From NCBI GenBank assembly GCA_014607495.2, contig CP053165.1, positions 2,598,906-2,662,905 of the forward strand: a stretch of DNA of 64,000 nucleotides. Reading direction: 5' to 3'. The position numbers were made by a program, and so were the translations under genes. The DNA comes from Carposina sasakii. Its lineage: Eukaryota > Arthropoda > Insecta > Lepidoptera > Carposinidae. This document shows, piece after piece, positions 11,201-23,200 of this stretch. The number at the start of each line of letters is the position of its first letter. Positions within the stretch are counted from its first letter, which is position 1. The notes under the pieces are model-generated. The model was given only the letters and a program-made list of their open reading frames with translations. It did no database searches and was not told the DNA's origin.

Positions 11201-14200
11201 TGGCGAAGGAATCATTATGATTGATTACTTGGAAAAGGGAAAGACTATCACTGGCCGTTATTACGCAGAGTTATTGGACCGTTTTAATGCCGAATTGTTG
11301 GAAAAACGACCAAAATAAGAAAGTCCTCTTTCATCAAGACAATGCCCCAGTGCACACGTCAACTATTGCAATGGCCAAAATCCACGAGTTGGGCTTCGAA
11401 CTGGTTCCGCATGCTCCGTATTTGCCGGATCTAGCTCCGTGCGATTATTACCTATTCCCAAATCTGAAAAGATGGCTTGGAGGGCAAAAATTTTTGACAA
11501 ATGAGGACTGCATCGCTGGTGTAAACGCCTATTTTGAAGACCTCGACAAAACGTATTTTTTGGAGGGGATAAAAAAATTGGAAACTCGCTGGAACAAGTG
11601 TTTGGCCCTCAAAGGAGACTCCCATGGTAATAGTAATAATGAGTCGGCTCTCGAGCGCCGCACGTGCGAACCGAAGATTGCCGAGAGCACCCGATGATTG
11701 ACGAATGGGCCGGACGACATGGGCGCGAGGCGACGGCAGCTATGCTATAATTGACATTTCGTTTTCAGAATAGTTTCACTGTATGTGTGACGCGTTAATT
11801 AGTGTTTGATTATATGTATTACTGTATTTGTTTTTAGTTTTTGTTTCGATTCTATAATAAAACTTTTATTCTATACTGTGTGTGTGTGTGGTGTTAGTGA
11901 AAATGAGCATAAACATTGATTATATTAAAGAAAATAACAGAACTTTTGAAAATAAAGTGAACATAAAAAATTGGCCGGACCGCCACGGCCCTTTTTAAAT
12001 TTAAAACAAGAGTGCAAATCTAGAAATAAAGCATTTACGCGAAGTTTTAAAAGTGAAATGTATAATAGAAAGAAATGGTTGTGTGGATGTGAGCGTCTTA
12101 ATTTTTTGTAATCATTTGATAGCAGCCAAATTATTTTATTGCGAGAACTTTACCACTTACCGTTCTACTTTTCCCGACAAAGATTTCAAGATCACAGTTT
12201 CCACATACGCCGCTTTGGACAAGTACAAATTAAAAAACGAACTCTCCGTAATATACAGTCGCGACGATTTCACCAACGCAATTAGTGCAATTGCAATTTT
12301 ACAGTTGTTCTATAATAATGAGCTGACTGAATTATTTTCAGAGTCAATGAAACTTTTGCGAATTCTGTGCACTATACCAATGACTTCGGTAGAGAGCGAG
12401 CGATGTTTTTCAACACTGAAAAGAATTAAAACTTTTCTCCGAAATACCGTGTCTCAGGATCGGCTAAATGCACTCTCTGTGCTTAGTATTGAAAAAAAAT
12501 TTATACAATCAATACCCGATTTTAATAAAAAGGTGATTGAACATTTCGCTTCAGAAAAATGTCGTCGCATTAATTTAATGTATAAAAAATAAACGTATTT
12601 TATGTCAATTGTTGGTTTGTTGCATTTTCTAAATTTAATATTTTAGTAAAGTGCACCACCAGTTCGATAACCCACCAGCCGCCACTGGTAGGAACCCAAG
12701 CAACTGTGCCCTTATTCACCGTCTTTCTATTTAATCTGCGAGCTTTGAGAACCATGCCTACAGGTAGAACAAGAGAATCGACTAATTCCTGCATGCCCAT
12801 ATCAGTGGGGACACTCTTAACAATGCCCATACGGATATTATATGTAGGAATGGTAGCAGTATACTTGTGAAGAGCAAGTAGTTCGTTTGTAACGAACTTA
12901 TTAGCATCTACGGGATTATCGAATTCGACTGAGATTTTATTTCGTCCTACGCTTTTCATGCCGTCACAAATAATATTTTTAAACTTGTTTTTTACCAAAA
13001 ATTGACCAAATTTAATGGTGCGAACACTGAGAAGAGGGATCTGTCTCTTCCCGTGCAACGTGTACAAAAAAGGGGCCTTTGTCACCATTATTGTAATTTT
13101 TGACCTGAGTCAAGCTAGGGTGGACATAGAATAGATGTTCTATGAAGTTAGGTTCGAGGATTCAATATCTACAATAGTTTTTTTAGCCGTATTCGATAGT
13201 ACCATATCGCTAGGTCGTTTTCGAGAATAATTGTGTTCCTTGGATTCCTGTGAAAAGAAAGGAGGAGAAAAACAATTCTCAGGTGTTTTAGGATCGTCCA
13301 GTATAATTTCAGAACCCTGGGGGTCCGGGGGTTTCGGAGAAATGTCCATACGAGAAAAAAGTAAGGACGGGAATATTAGTTTAAACTTAACTACTTACCA
13401 CAACCGAGGACACTACACAACAAATAAGTAAAAATAAAAATAGTAGAAATCTATTTATTTGAGGTTATCCTAAGCCAAAAATCCCACTGACACGTGTGTT
13501 TACCAACTCTCGCAAAAGCTGAATCTCGTACCTTGATTCAGTAGAATCCCATGGTAATGTAAACAAACAACTGTCATTTGGACTCAAATGTTTTTTGTAA
13601 TAACAATGTATGGTGGTAGCTATCATATTTTTGTAACCTTGAAAATATGATATCCTACTTTGTTATTACAAAAATCCTTGTACAGTGTTTACATACATAT
13701 AATCACACCTTTATCCCTTATGGGGTAGACAGAGAACCAAGGGCCGATAGAACAGTGTTAAAACTAAACATAATAATTATGCAGTGTTTTTACTAAACTA
13801 TGCTTGCTTAGTGTTAAATATACCGTATGTTTATTAATAATGAGAGCTTTTTGTTTTTGGCTTGAATGGCGGTTATCAGGTTTGGAACACAGCTATATCA
13901 ATATGTATGCTATACTCGTACATTAATGTGTCAAGTATTTAAAAAACATTGTACAGTAGCAAGCTATGTTTTCATGTAATGGTTTAAAAAACTTTTATGT
14001 ATCTTTTATTTTTTCAGTGTTTCACTTCTCACACCAATGACCAACACTATCAACCAACCAGAATCAAGTTCTAATATTGAGTTGCAAGAAGGTTTGTATA
14101 AAGGCAATTAAATTAATCCCAATTAATATAACAAATTAATCGCATGGTGCCGGCAGAGTAGTGTTTGTACCACCCCTGCCTGCCCGTGGGGATCGTACAA

Positions 14201-17200
14201 GGAGATTAAGGGTTTCCAGGTGGTGGGCAGCAGCGCCTCCCGTACTGACATAGTCCGAAAATCACACTGGTCACCAACCTGCCTGCATAGCGTGGTGACT
14301 ATGGGCAAAATCCCCCTGTGGTAGTAGCCAGTTCAAGTGGGTTCGAGAATGGTTTAGACTTACGATTCGGTCAACGACATTTTGTTTTCTCTGCAGTACA
14401 CGCGTGCGGAGTCCAAAAACATTATTTAGTTGACCGAATTGTGAAGCTAACCCATCCTCGAACCAACTTAAACATACATACAAAATTTCATAAAAATTTG
14501 TCCAGCCGTTTAGAAGGAGTTCAATCAAAACCACACGAAAAGAAGATTTATATTGTTGTTTATGTTAGAACTTTTTACATAGGGTCCGGTAGACTGCGGT
14601 GCAGTCGCAGTTACTAATATTCAAAAATATACTTTAGTTTCAGTTACGCCCGGTAGATGGTTGTTATATCTCGGAAATGTTTGCTTTTCCTTACATAAAT
14701 AAATCTTCTTTTATTGTGTTTGTAATGGATTTCCTTCTAAACGGCTCGACAGATTTTGATGAAATTGTTTGTGTGTGTTCAAGTGGGTTCGAGGATGGTT
14801 TAGATTCACAATTCGGTCAACTGAATAATGTTTTTAAACTCCGCCCGCGTGGACTGCAGAGATAACAAAATGTCGTTGACCGAATTGTAAATCTAAACAA
14901 TTCTCGAACCTATTTGAAGACACACGAAAAATTTCATTAAAATCGGTCCAGCCGTTTAGAAGGAGTTCAATCACAAACACACTAACAGAAGATTTGTATT
15001 GTTGTTGATGTTAGAGAACCTTTTACGTAGGATCCGGCAGACTGCGCTGTAGTCGCTGTATCGGTTACTCACAAGGATAAGAGTTTCAGTTACGACCGGT
15101 AGATGGTTATTATTCCAACACCTTACTGTGGCTGTTCATTCGCCAACAATTGTCCCGTACAACAAACTTCCCATCACATTCTTTGGGGATGTGGACTTTG
15201 GTCTAATGCCCGAAATCAAATGTTAAATTCTATTGAATCTGTCTCCAGACCGATTTATCATTATGACTTTATCTCATCTAAGCACAATTTCCGTGCCTTC
15301 AAAGAATTTTGTCACGCTTATTATTGGCATAATAACTCCTAGGTGACATAAAGTAGCCGTATGTTCCATTTGTAATAATATTGTCAGTCAGTGCTTAATG
15401 TAATAAGCATACCTATCTTCATACTTCACATTCTGTTTTTATATTAGTTTTAATATATAAATAAATTAGAATATAAATAGTCGCTAGTTAGGTCCCCGGG
15501 ATTTTCTATGCTATGTTATGCATTTTTCTGGTCGCCTCTGTTGATCCTGGCTCACAGGAGTTGCAGAGGCGGAGAATGAGTGGTCGGCCAATCCCGGTTG
15601 AAGATGGTTGTTATATATCGGAAATTGTTCCTTTATCTTTATATGTATATCTTCTGTTCGTGTGTTTATATTTGAAGTTATTCTAAAACGGCTAAACCAA
15701 TTTTGATAATTTTTTTGTGTGTGTTCAAGTGTTTTCAAAAATGGTTTAGATTCACAATTCGTTCAATTAGACAATGTTTTTATTACGGTCCATATTGTTA
15801 CAGCTTATTTCAGAAAGTTTGCATTTAAGGCGTGAGACAGGACAACGTCTGTTGGGGTCCGCTAGTATTAACTATATTTTATATGCTTAATCAAATAATA
15901 CATCACACATTATCATAAGAAGGTTTGTAAATATTTTACTTACTGAACAGCATGATGTAATACATAATTCATTACAATTGCAGAACAGCAAAAACCTGTA
16001 AACATTCAAGAGGCTCAGCCATCTGACTTCAAATTAGTTCTGCAAAGTAAGCTAAAAGATACTACTTATGTGGTCACTGATCCGGGGAAGTCGCCTAGAC
16101 CTTTGCCGGTCCCAACAACATCTTCAACATCTACTAGCAATACAGCATCTAGTAGCGCTATAGCTTCTACTAGCAGTCAAGCGGCTACTAGCTCTCAAGT
16201 GACCACTAGCATTCCTGCATCTTCTAGCAAACCAGCATCTACTAGTAAGTATAGTGAATCTGTGATCTAGAATCCACTAGAATATCTCAGCTGCCTCTCT
16301 CACTCTCTTTGTGTATGTAAGTATGAGTCTAATGATACAATTATTTACAAAATTTGTTTCGTCACAGTGCAGAGATGAGAACTAGTTCTGCAAAGTAATT
16401 TTTTCATGTGATGGGATAGCAGCTTGTCACTGGTCTTTTACATCTGGTCCTACTATGCCAAACTAAATTAGGTTTTTCCATTTCTTTATTAATAATTTTA
16501 TAAATTAGGTATTATACACAGTTTAATTTGACAGATATTCCATATGATTTACTACCTACCAAAGACCTACAACCTATTTATGTAAGTCTGGTTTAAATGG
16601 GGCTGGTGAAAAAGCGCTTCTGACCCCACCGGGCCACTAGTCATTGCTTTGCCCGTTACATTCCAATGGTGTAAAACTTCGATATCGCGTTCTAGGATTT
16701 GTATTAGACTTTAGTTCTGTCTGCATCCTATAGATGGCTCCACTACAAATGTATAATGATATCTGTTTGTTTTAGCGGTCACGCCGTCAGTAGCTGCCAC
16801 TCCTTCCAAGCCTCAAGCACACATGAGTAAACAGAAAACGCACACCATTCCTGAACCGTACCATAGTTTGATGAGTAAGTGACCTAACCTTTTTAGCTTA
16901 TAGTATGTAGGTACAGTGATGAGTATTAATATGTATAATACATACAGGGCGTTTTTTGGTCGTCAATGTTCCCGAATACCACGGAGTCTCCTCATCATCA
17001 TGATCATTTTTCTCCATGGAAGCATATCTGTGAAGTGACTGGTTCCCAAGATATTAGGGTCCAAAGTCGAGTAAATAGCCTGCGTTTTTTGCATAAATGC
17101 ACATAGACGCGTGTAACAACATTTTTTCACGAAAATTAATTAAAATCTGGCTATAAGAAAACTAACACAAACACTGTATGCTATAAATTTCGCCCGATAA

Positions 17201-20200
17201 AGTAATTTTAAAAAATCAAAAAAATTAACATCTTTTCCCAGCAATGTTTTGGCATAAACTTAGTTTATTTGATGTAAAGAGTAGGTACGTACACTTCGTA
17301 AAGGGTGGCAACGAAAAACTTTCAGTCGTAACGCAAGGGCATAAGTAGATTTAGAAGATATATCTTATGATGGTACCTACATTGTACTGACGCTGCCGCC
17401 TTAATAAGGGCCACCGTTTTTGCGCTCATAGTCCGGGAGGTAGCGTTGCATTTTACAAAATAATTTCTGGTCGATTGATTAATGTCATAACGTACTTTTC
17501 ATGGATAGTCATTGAGTAACTCGAACGTCAGCAGCTCCAGTAAGGGTGGGGAGAGAATTTCAAGTATGTCAAAAAAAAAATCCAAAAATTATTTCTGTTC
17601 GTCCGAAAATTTGCACATCAGTAGTTTTAACAATAATAATAATTATAGAAACCGTCAGCTGTGAAGAAAATGGCGGGTTGTACGTCAGCAGGTTATATAG
17701 ATTATATGTGCCGAGCAGGTATTCAATCCGAGTATGCATTAACCTTGCTGACGATTTTACCCCTATCGATAGATCTGCTGAGGCTTTTTTTTTATCATTT
17801 TTATAGCATAAAGAATAACCTGTATCAGTTTCATTCGACCGGAAATGAAATGAAAATAATTATTTTTAATATAGGTATTATAAGCAATTGTGACGGTAGA
17901 CAGCATCGATCCCCACCACCGCCTATATAAGCAGGCACTCAATCGGAGTGCAGGCATTTGCTGTTCAATCCTTGGTTGGTAAGGTGGTTGGTTTCGACGC
18001 TGCTTACTGTAAGTTTGTTCCATTTATTTATTTTTGTATGTACATCTGTGATTATTAGATTATTGCTAATTCGTGGAAATTAACGGCTGTTTGTTTATTA
18101 GATTGATCATATTCTTGTTGTTATTTTGTTAGAAATTTAAATTATAATTAAATTAGAATAATTGTGTCTCAATATTGTTTTTTTTTATATTTAAACACTT
18201 CTGGTTCCTAAGATCAGAAGTGGGATTGGATTTCGCTCACAATTAGCCTTCCCAGCCGTTAATTTCATACAAAATGCCACGTGAGTCCACTGATACACCG
18301 CCCCGCTCTGGAGCTGAGCTTTGTCGTCGCAGTGTATCTCCAAGGCGTGGCAGACACCGTTCACGATCGCATACCCGTAGTAGATCACGCCTACGGTCAA
18401 ATCATAGCAAGACGCGATCTCGTAAACATACGCGTCATACTAGAAGTCGTTCATGCTCACGTCATTCTAGACACCGTTCGCGTTCAGATAGCCGGCGTTC
18501 AAGTCACGACAAAACCCATCCAAGTGGCAGTCACTCACGAAATGCTGTTCATTATCGTTCGCGCGAAAGGTCACGTTCAGTTAACTCGCGTCACCGCCAA
18601 AGTGAATCTCGTCATAACGATATTTCTGTAAACGACGCGTTAGGTTCAATAATGTCCCGATTGACCGCAATCGAAAAGAGTGCGGGTAGTGGTTCACATG
18701 AGCCATCAACCATTCGTGGCAACACACCTCCGTCCGATGTAAATAGTGCTTCCGCGACTAAAACTCTTGTTGATGCGTTAGCCACGTTGGCAAAAACTAA
18801 GCCTAGCAATTATTATGTCTCGAATTTTGATCCGTCTGTGAATAACTTTGAGGTGTGGTGCAATGAAGTGGAGCGGGCTAAACTTGTGAACCATTGGGAC
18901 GATCTTGAGTGTTTTTCTCGTGTGGCTTATTGCCTCAAAGGGGATGCTAAAACGTGGTTGAACGAGTGGACTACGAATGATCGTTCGTGGTCTAGTTTTG
19001 TTAGAGAGTTTAAGTCATTATGCCCTCGAAACGTAAATTATGCGCAAATTCTTCATGAGGTTATAAATTCGTCATCTGACAAGTTTGTTTCATACGCCGA
19101 GTATGCGCGCCGTTCTTTATTACGCCTACGTGTAGTAAAAGGGTTAAGCGAAGAACTTATGGTTCAAATAGTGATCCATGGTATTAGTGATGTACAGGTA
19201 CGTGCGGCGGCTACTAACGCTGATCTAACAACAGACAAACTCGTATCATTTTTAGCCACCTACGTGAAGCCTACCCGCAAGTTCGATAATCGTAACTTCG
19301 ATAAACCCGTGTCATTCAATTCGAGGGTAGTTAAAAAGCATAACTTCAACAGTTCTGACCGAAGTGAAAGTAGGTGTTTTATTTGTAATCAAAAAGGCCA
19401 TTTTAAGGATAAATGTCCCAAGAAAAGAAGTGTTGCCGACAAGACCGAAACTAATAGTAATCCTAGGCCCGTATGTTCTTTTTGTAAAAAGTTAGGACAC
19501 AAAGAAACTGACTGCTTTGCCAAGGCTCGATCTGAGGCGCAAGGCAACAGTAACAACCAACGTAAAGTTAACCTATGTAGTGAGTCCATAGACGCGAAAG
19601 GTAACGATACAAGCACAGCTGTAATTCAGGGTATACCGGTCGACATACTTATAGATAGTGGCGCACTCAACGTGTCTTTGATATCGTCGGCGATAGTTGG
19701 TCATTTCTCTGGTCCACGAAAACATGCTAACTGCTCTTTGAAGGGGATAGGCGACAATGAGTTTGTTGCTAATGAATATATTACCCTAACGGTAGAATTA
19801 AGTAACATCGCGCTCGAAGTAGACTTTGTCATTGTACCCGCGTCGTACATGAATACTCCCATTATCATAGGGACAGACGTTCTCAATCGCGATGGCGTCA
19901 CATTCGTTCGTACGAAGCATGGGCAATATCTAACCCACACACCGTCAGACACACCGAGTAAAGTACTTAATGTAAACACAGTTCAGGTTAGCGACATTGA
20001 TAGAATAAATACGCCTCTCACTGGAGTGGAACTTGCCAAGTTGATGGCTGTCGTTAACGAATTTTCTCAGTTTCTAATAACCGGTACAGCAACTACGACT
20101 GTAAACACGGGCAAAATGCATATCAACTTGACAAGTGAAGTGCCTGTAGCGTATCATCCATACCGACTATCCTATCAAGAAAAACTTAAAGTTCGCGGCA

Positions 20201-23200
20201 TATGCCAGGATTTGCTAGACAAAAATATTATTAGGGAGTCAAATTCCGAGTACGCAAGCCCAGTCATCTTGGTTAAAAAAAAGATGGCTCTGATAGAATG
20301 TGCGTGGACTTCCGGGCACTTAACCGCATAACTATTAAAGATAGGTACCCGCTTCCCTTAATTGAGGATCACATAGACCGGCTTGGGAGCTCGAAATTCT
20401 TTACATCCTTGGATATGGCATCGGGTTTTCATCAGATACCAATTGATGAAGATTCGATCCATAAAACGGGCTTCGTTACAACTGAAGCTCACTATGAGTA
20501 TCTGAAAATGCCGTATGGCCTATGCAATTCTCCTACGGTGTATCAACGCATAATCAATAATACCTTGCGTAAATTCATAGAAACCGGCAGTCTCCTCGTA
20601 TATATCGATGACGTATTAATACTAAGCATGACAATTGAAGAAGGTATCTCTCTATTGCGCGAAGTTCTGAGAACTCTGACTGGAGCCGGATTTTCTATTA
20701 ATGTACAAAAGTGTTCTTTTCTCGTAACGGAAATAGAATACTTAGGGCGCGTAATATGTCATGGTCAGGTCAGGCCGAGCCCAACCAAAATCGAGTCATT
20801 GGTCAAGGCCCCTACTCCTACAAACGTCAAACAAGTGCGACAGTTTCTAGGCCTTGCAGGATACTTTCGGCGTTACATCGAAGGGTACGCGACAAAAACC
20901 GCATGTATCTCGCGACTTACAAAAAAAGATGTCAAATTTATTTGGGGACCTGAACAGGATCAAGTACGTCAATATTTGATTAAACAATTGACAAGCGAAC
21001 CTATACTTGCGATTTTTGACGTAAACCTTCCTACCGAGCTGCATACTGATGCCAGTAGCATAGGTTACGGTGCTGTGCTTATGCAGACTCATGCGAATGG
21101 TGCTAAGCGAGTGATAGCCTATTTCAGTAAAGTCACTCAAGGCGCAGAGGCGAGGTACCATTCGTATGAGTTAGAGACGCTGGCGGTCGTCAAGGCATTG
21201 CAACATTTTCGCCACTATTTGATCGGTGTAAACTTTAAAATTATAACGGATTGCAATGCATTGAAGGCCACCGAGCGTAAGAAAGACCTTCTTCCACGAG
21301 TTGCACGCTGGTGGATTTATTTGCAGGACTTTAACTTTGAAATTGAGTATCGTAAAGGCGTGTTGATGGGCCACGCAGACTATTTAAGCAGGAATCCACC
21401 AACGTTGCAAATCAATAATATCGAGAGACCTTTAAATTGGGCACAAATGGCCCAATCAGCCGATTCTGAAAGTCTTGATCTAATACAGAAACTTAGAGAT
21501 GGTGCATTAGATTCTAGTCGGTATGTATGTCAAAATGACGTACTTTATTATCGCTATTCTCCAGTCGGTGAGGAGTCACGTCTGCTTTGCTACATCCCCA
21601 AAGGTCACAGGCTAAGCTTGTTACGTGTCTATCATGACGAACATGAGCATATTGGTGCAGATAAAACTTACGACCTTATTCTCAAAAATTTTTTGGTTCC
21701 CCGGTCTAAAACAGTTTGTTCGAAAATACACCTCCCATTGTTTGATATGCATATCTAAGAAACGTATCCCGAGAGCTCCTTCCCAGCCTATTACCTCTTG
21801 GGAGAAATCCGATATCCCGTTTAACACGATCCATGTAGATGCGTTAGGTCCTTTACCAGAATCCAACGGTTATAAGTTTGTTCTGATCATAGTAGACTCC
21901 TTTACTAAATTTTGCTTACTCTATCCTATGTACCGACAGGACACAAATGAACTAAAACGAGTGTTTAGTAATGCAATATCTTTATTTGGGTCACCTAAAT
22001 TAATAGTCTGCGACCGTGGTCGCATGTTCGAGGCGTCAGCCTTCACTAACTGGGTTTCTGATATGGGTAGTCTTATTCATTACATAACGCCCGAAATGCA
22101 CCACTCCAATGGGCAGGCCGAGCGTTATGTGAGGACAGTTCTTAATTTGATCCGTGTAGAAAGTAATAATAATAAGTCTACTTGGTCTGACACTTTATGT
22201 AAAATTCAATTAGTTTTAAATGTAACGAAACAAAAGACCACACAGTATTCAGCGTTGTATTTGCTAGTCGGTACAAATGCGACCACTCCTGTTATTCGTG
22301 CGCTGGTCCGAGATGTCGCCATCGAGAACTCCAGTTCTAATCGCGAAGCCGCAAGAGAACTCAGCAGGAGCAACGCTAAAGCATCGCTCGATAAAAACAG
22401 AGTTTGTCAGGATACACGGGTTAACCGCCAAAGACACCCGCCAAAGAAGTTCCAGGTTGATGACCAAGTATTCGTAATAAAATACTCTCAGTCTGTTGGA
22501 AAACTTGATTCCGGCATGAGAGGTCCGTACCGTGTCACTAAAGTCTTACCAAGTGACCGCTACGAGATGAAGCTGCTAAGCGGAGCTAGAGGCAAGACCA
22601 CTCAAGCCGCAGCTCAATACATGATACCCTGGAAAGGCGAATGGTGTCCTGAGAGTTGTTCTGCCTTTTTTGATAGTAAGTTCCAACTGAACCTTTTAAT
22701 GTTATTCTGTTTACAGTTCGCAGTATGTATGTGTGGCCATACGTGCGAGTGGAAGGCGAGTGTTTGCCTTGCTAGTTGGGACGATTAGCTGGTGCGGATC
22801 AGAGATAGCTCTCTTGTCTCCGGAGCACCTGGATGTTGCGGATGAGCACTCCGGACACATGGAGGGCTCGGTCCCATGAAGTCGTGTTCCCTGAACATGC
22901 ATCAGGCTCTGTCCTGGGGGGCCTTAGTCCCATGAAGTCGTGTTCCCTGAACATGCATCAGGCTCTGTCCTGGGGGGCTTTAGTCCCATGAAGTCGTGTT
23001 CCCTGAACATGCATCAGGCTCTGTCCTGGGGGGCCTTAGTCCCATGAAGTCGTGTTCTATGAACATGCATCAGGCTGAGTCCTGGCAGGCACAGGCCTGG
23101 TCCGCGCTTACCGTGGGGAACTTGCAAGTTCAAGTATGAGTATGATAGTGCCGTTCTGTAAGAAAGATGTATGAATACTTTTGAAAGTGAAATGTTTTAC

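Larger units (their letters stand above)
10121..12687 (+). mobile_element. hAT DNA transposon with perfect 8-bp target duplication
   Basis: The ends are CAGTGGCGGCTG (10121-10132) and its exact reverse complement CAGCCGCCACTG (12676-12687). They are flanked by the 8-bp direct repeat GTAGGAAC at 10113-10120 and 12688-12695, the size hAT transposases create. The interior holds a hAT dimerisation-domain ORF (12053-12592) and a mariner insertion (10424 to about 11625). With only the C-terminal part of a transposase left, the copy cannot be autonomous. Confidence 0.93.
9527..13349 (-). pseudogene. LINE ORF1 remnant (gag-like, zinc knuckles), split by hAT
   Basis: Pieces at 13349-13140, 13088-12688 and 10112-9527 form one gag-like protein. 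Its last part holds the knuckles CMNCCRFGHVKNQC, CFKCAQPHSGESC and CLYCSGHHS. The piece ending at AWVPT (minus strand, about 12690) resumes at QSVVLTFLGQ beyond the hAT insertion, one target duplication later. A frame break separates the first two pieces. Confidence 0.75.
5900..13430 (-). mobile_element. Degenerate EN-RT-RNase H LINE (I/jockey-like), interrupted
   Basis: Read on the minus strand, this is ORF1 (13349-9527, with CCHC zinc knuckles), then an APE endonuclease (9444-8251), reverse transcriptase (8408-7164), RNase H and a C-terminal zinc-binding tail (7022 to about 6190). Frameshifts and stops break both ORFs, so it is dead. Removing the hAT at 10121-12687 rejoins ORF1. The ends at about 5900 and 13430 are estimates: I see no clean poly(A) tail or target duplication. 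RNase H in ORF2 points to the I group rather than jockey itself. Confidence 0.85.
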
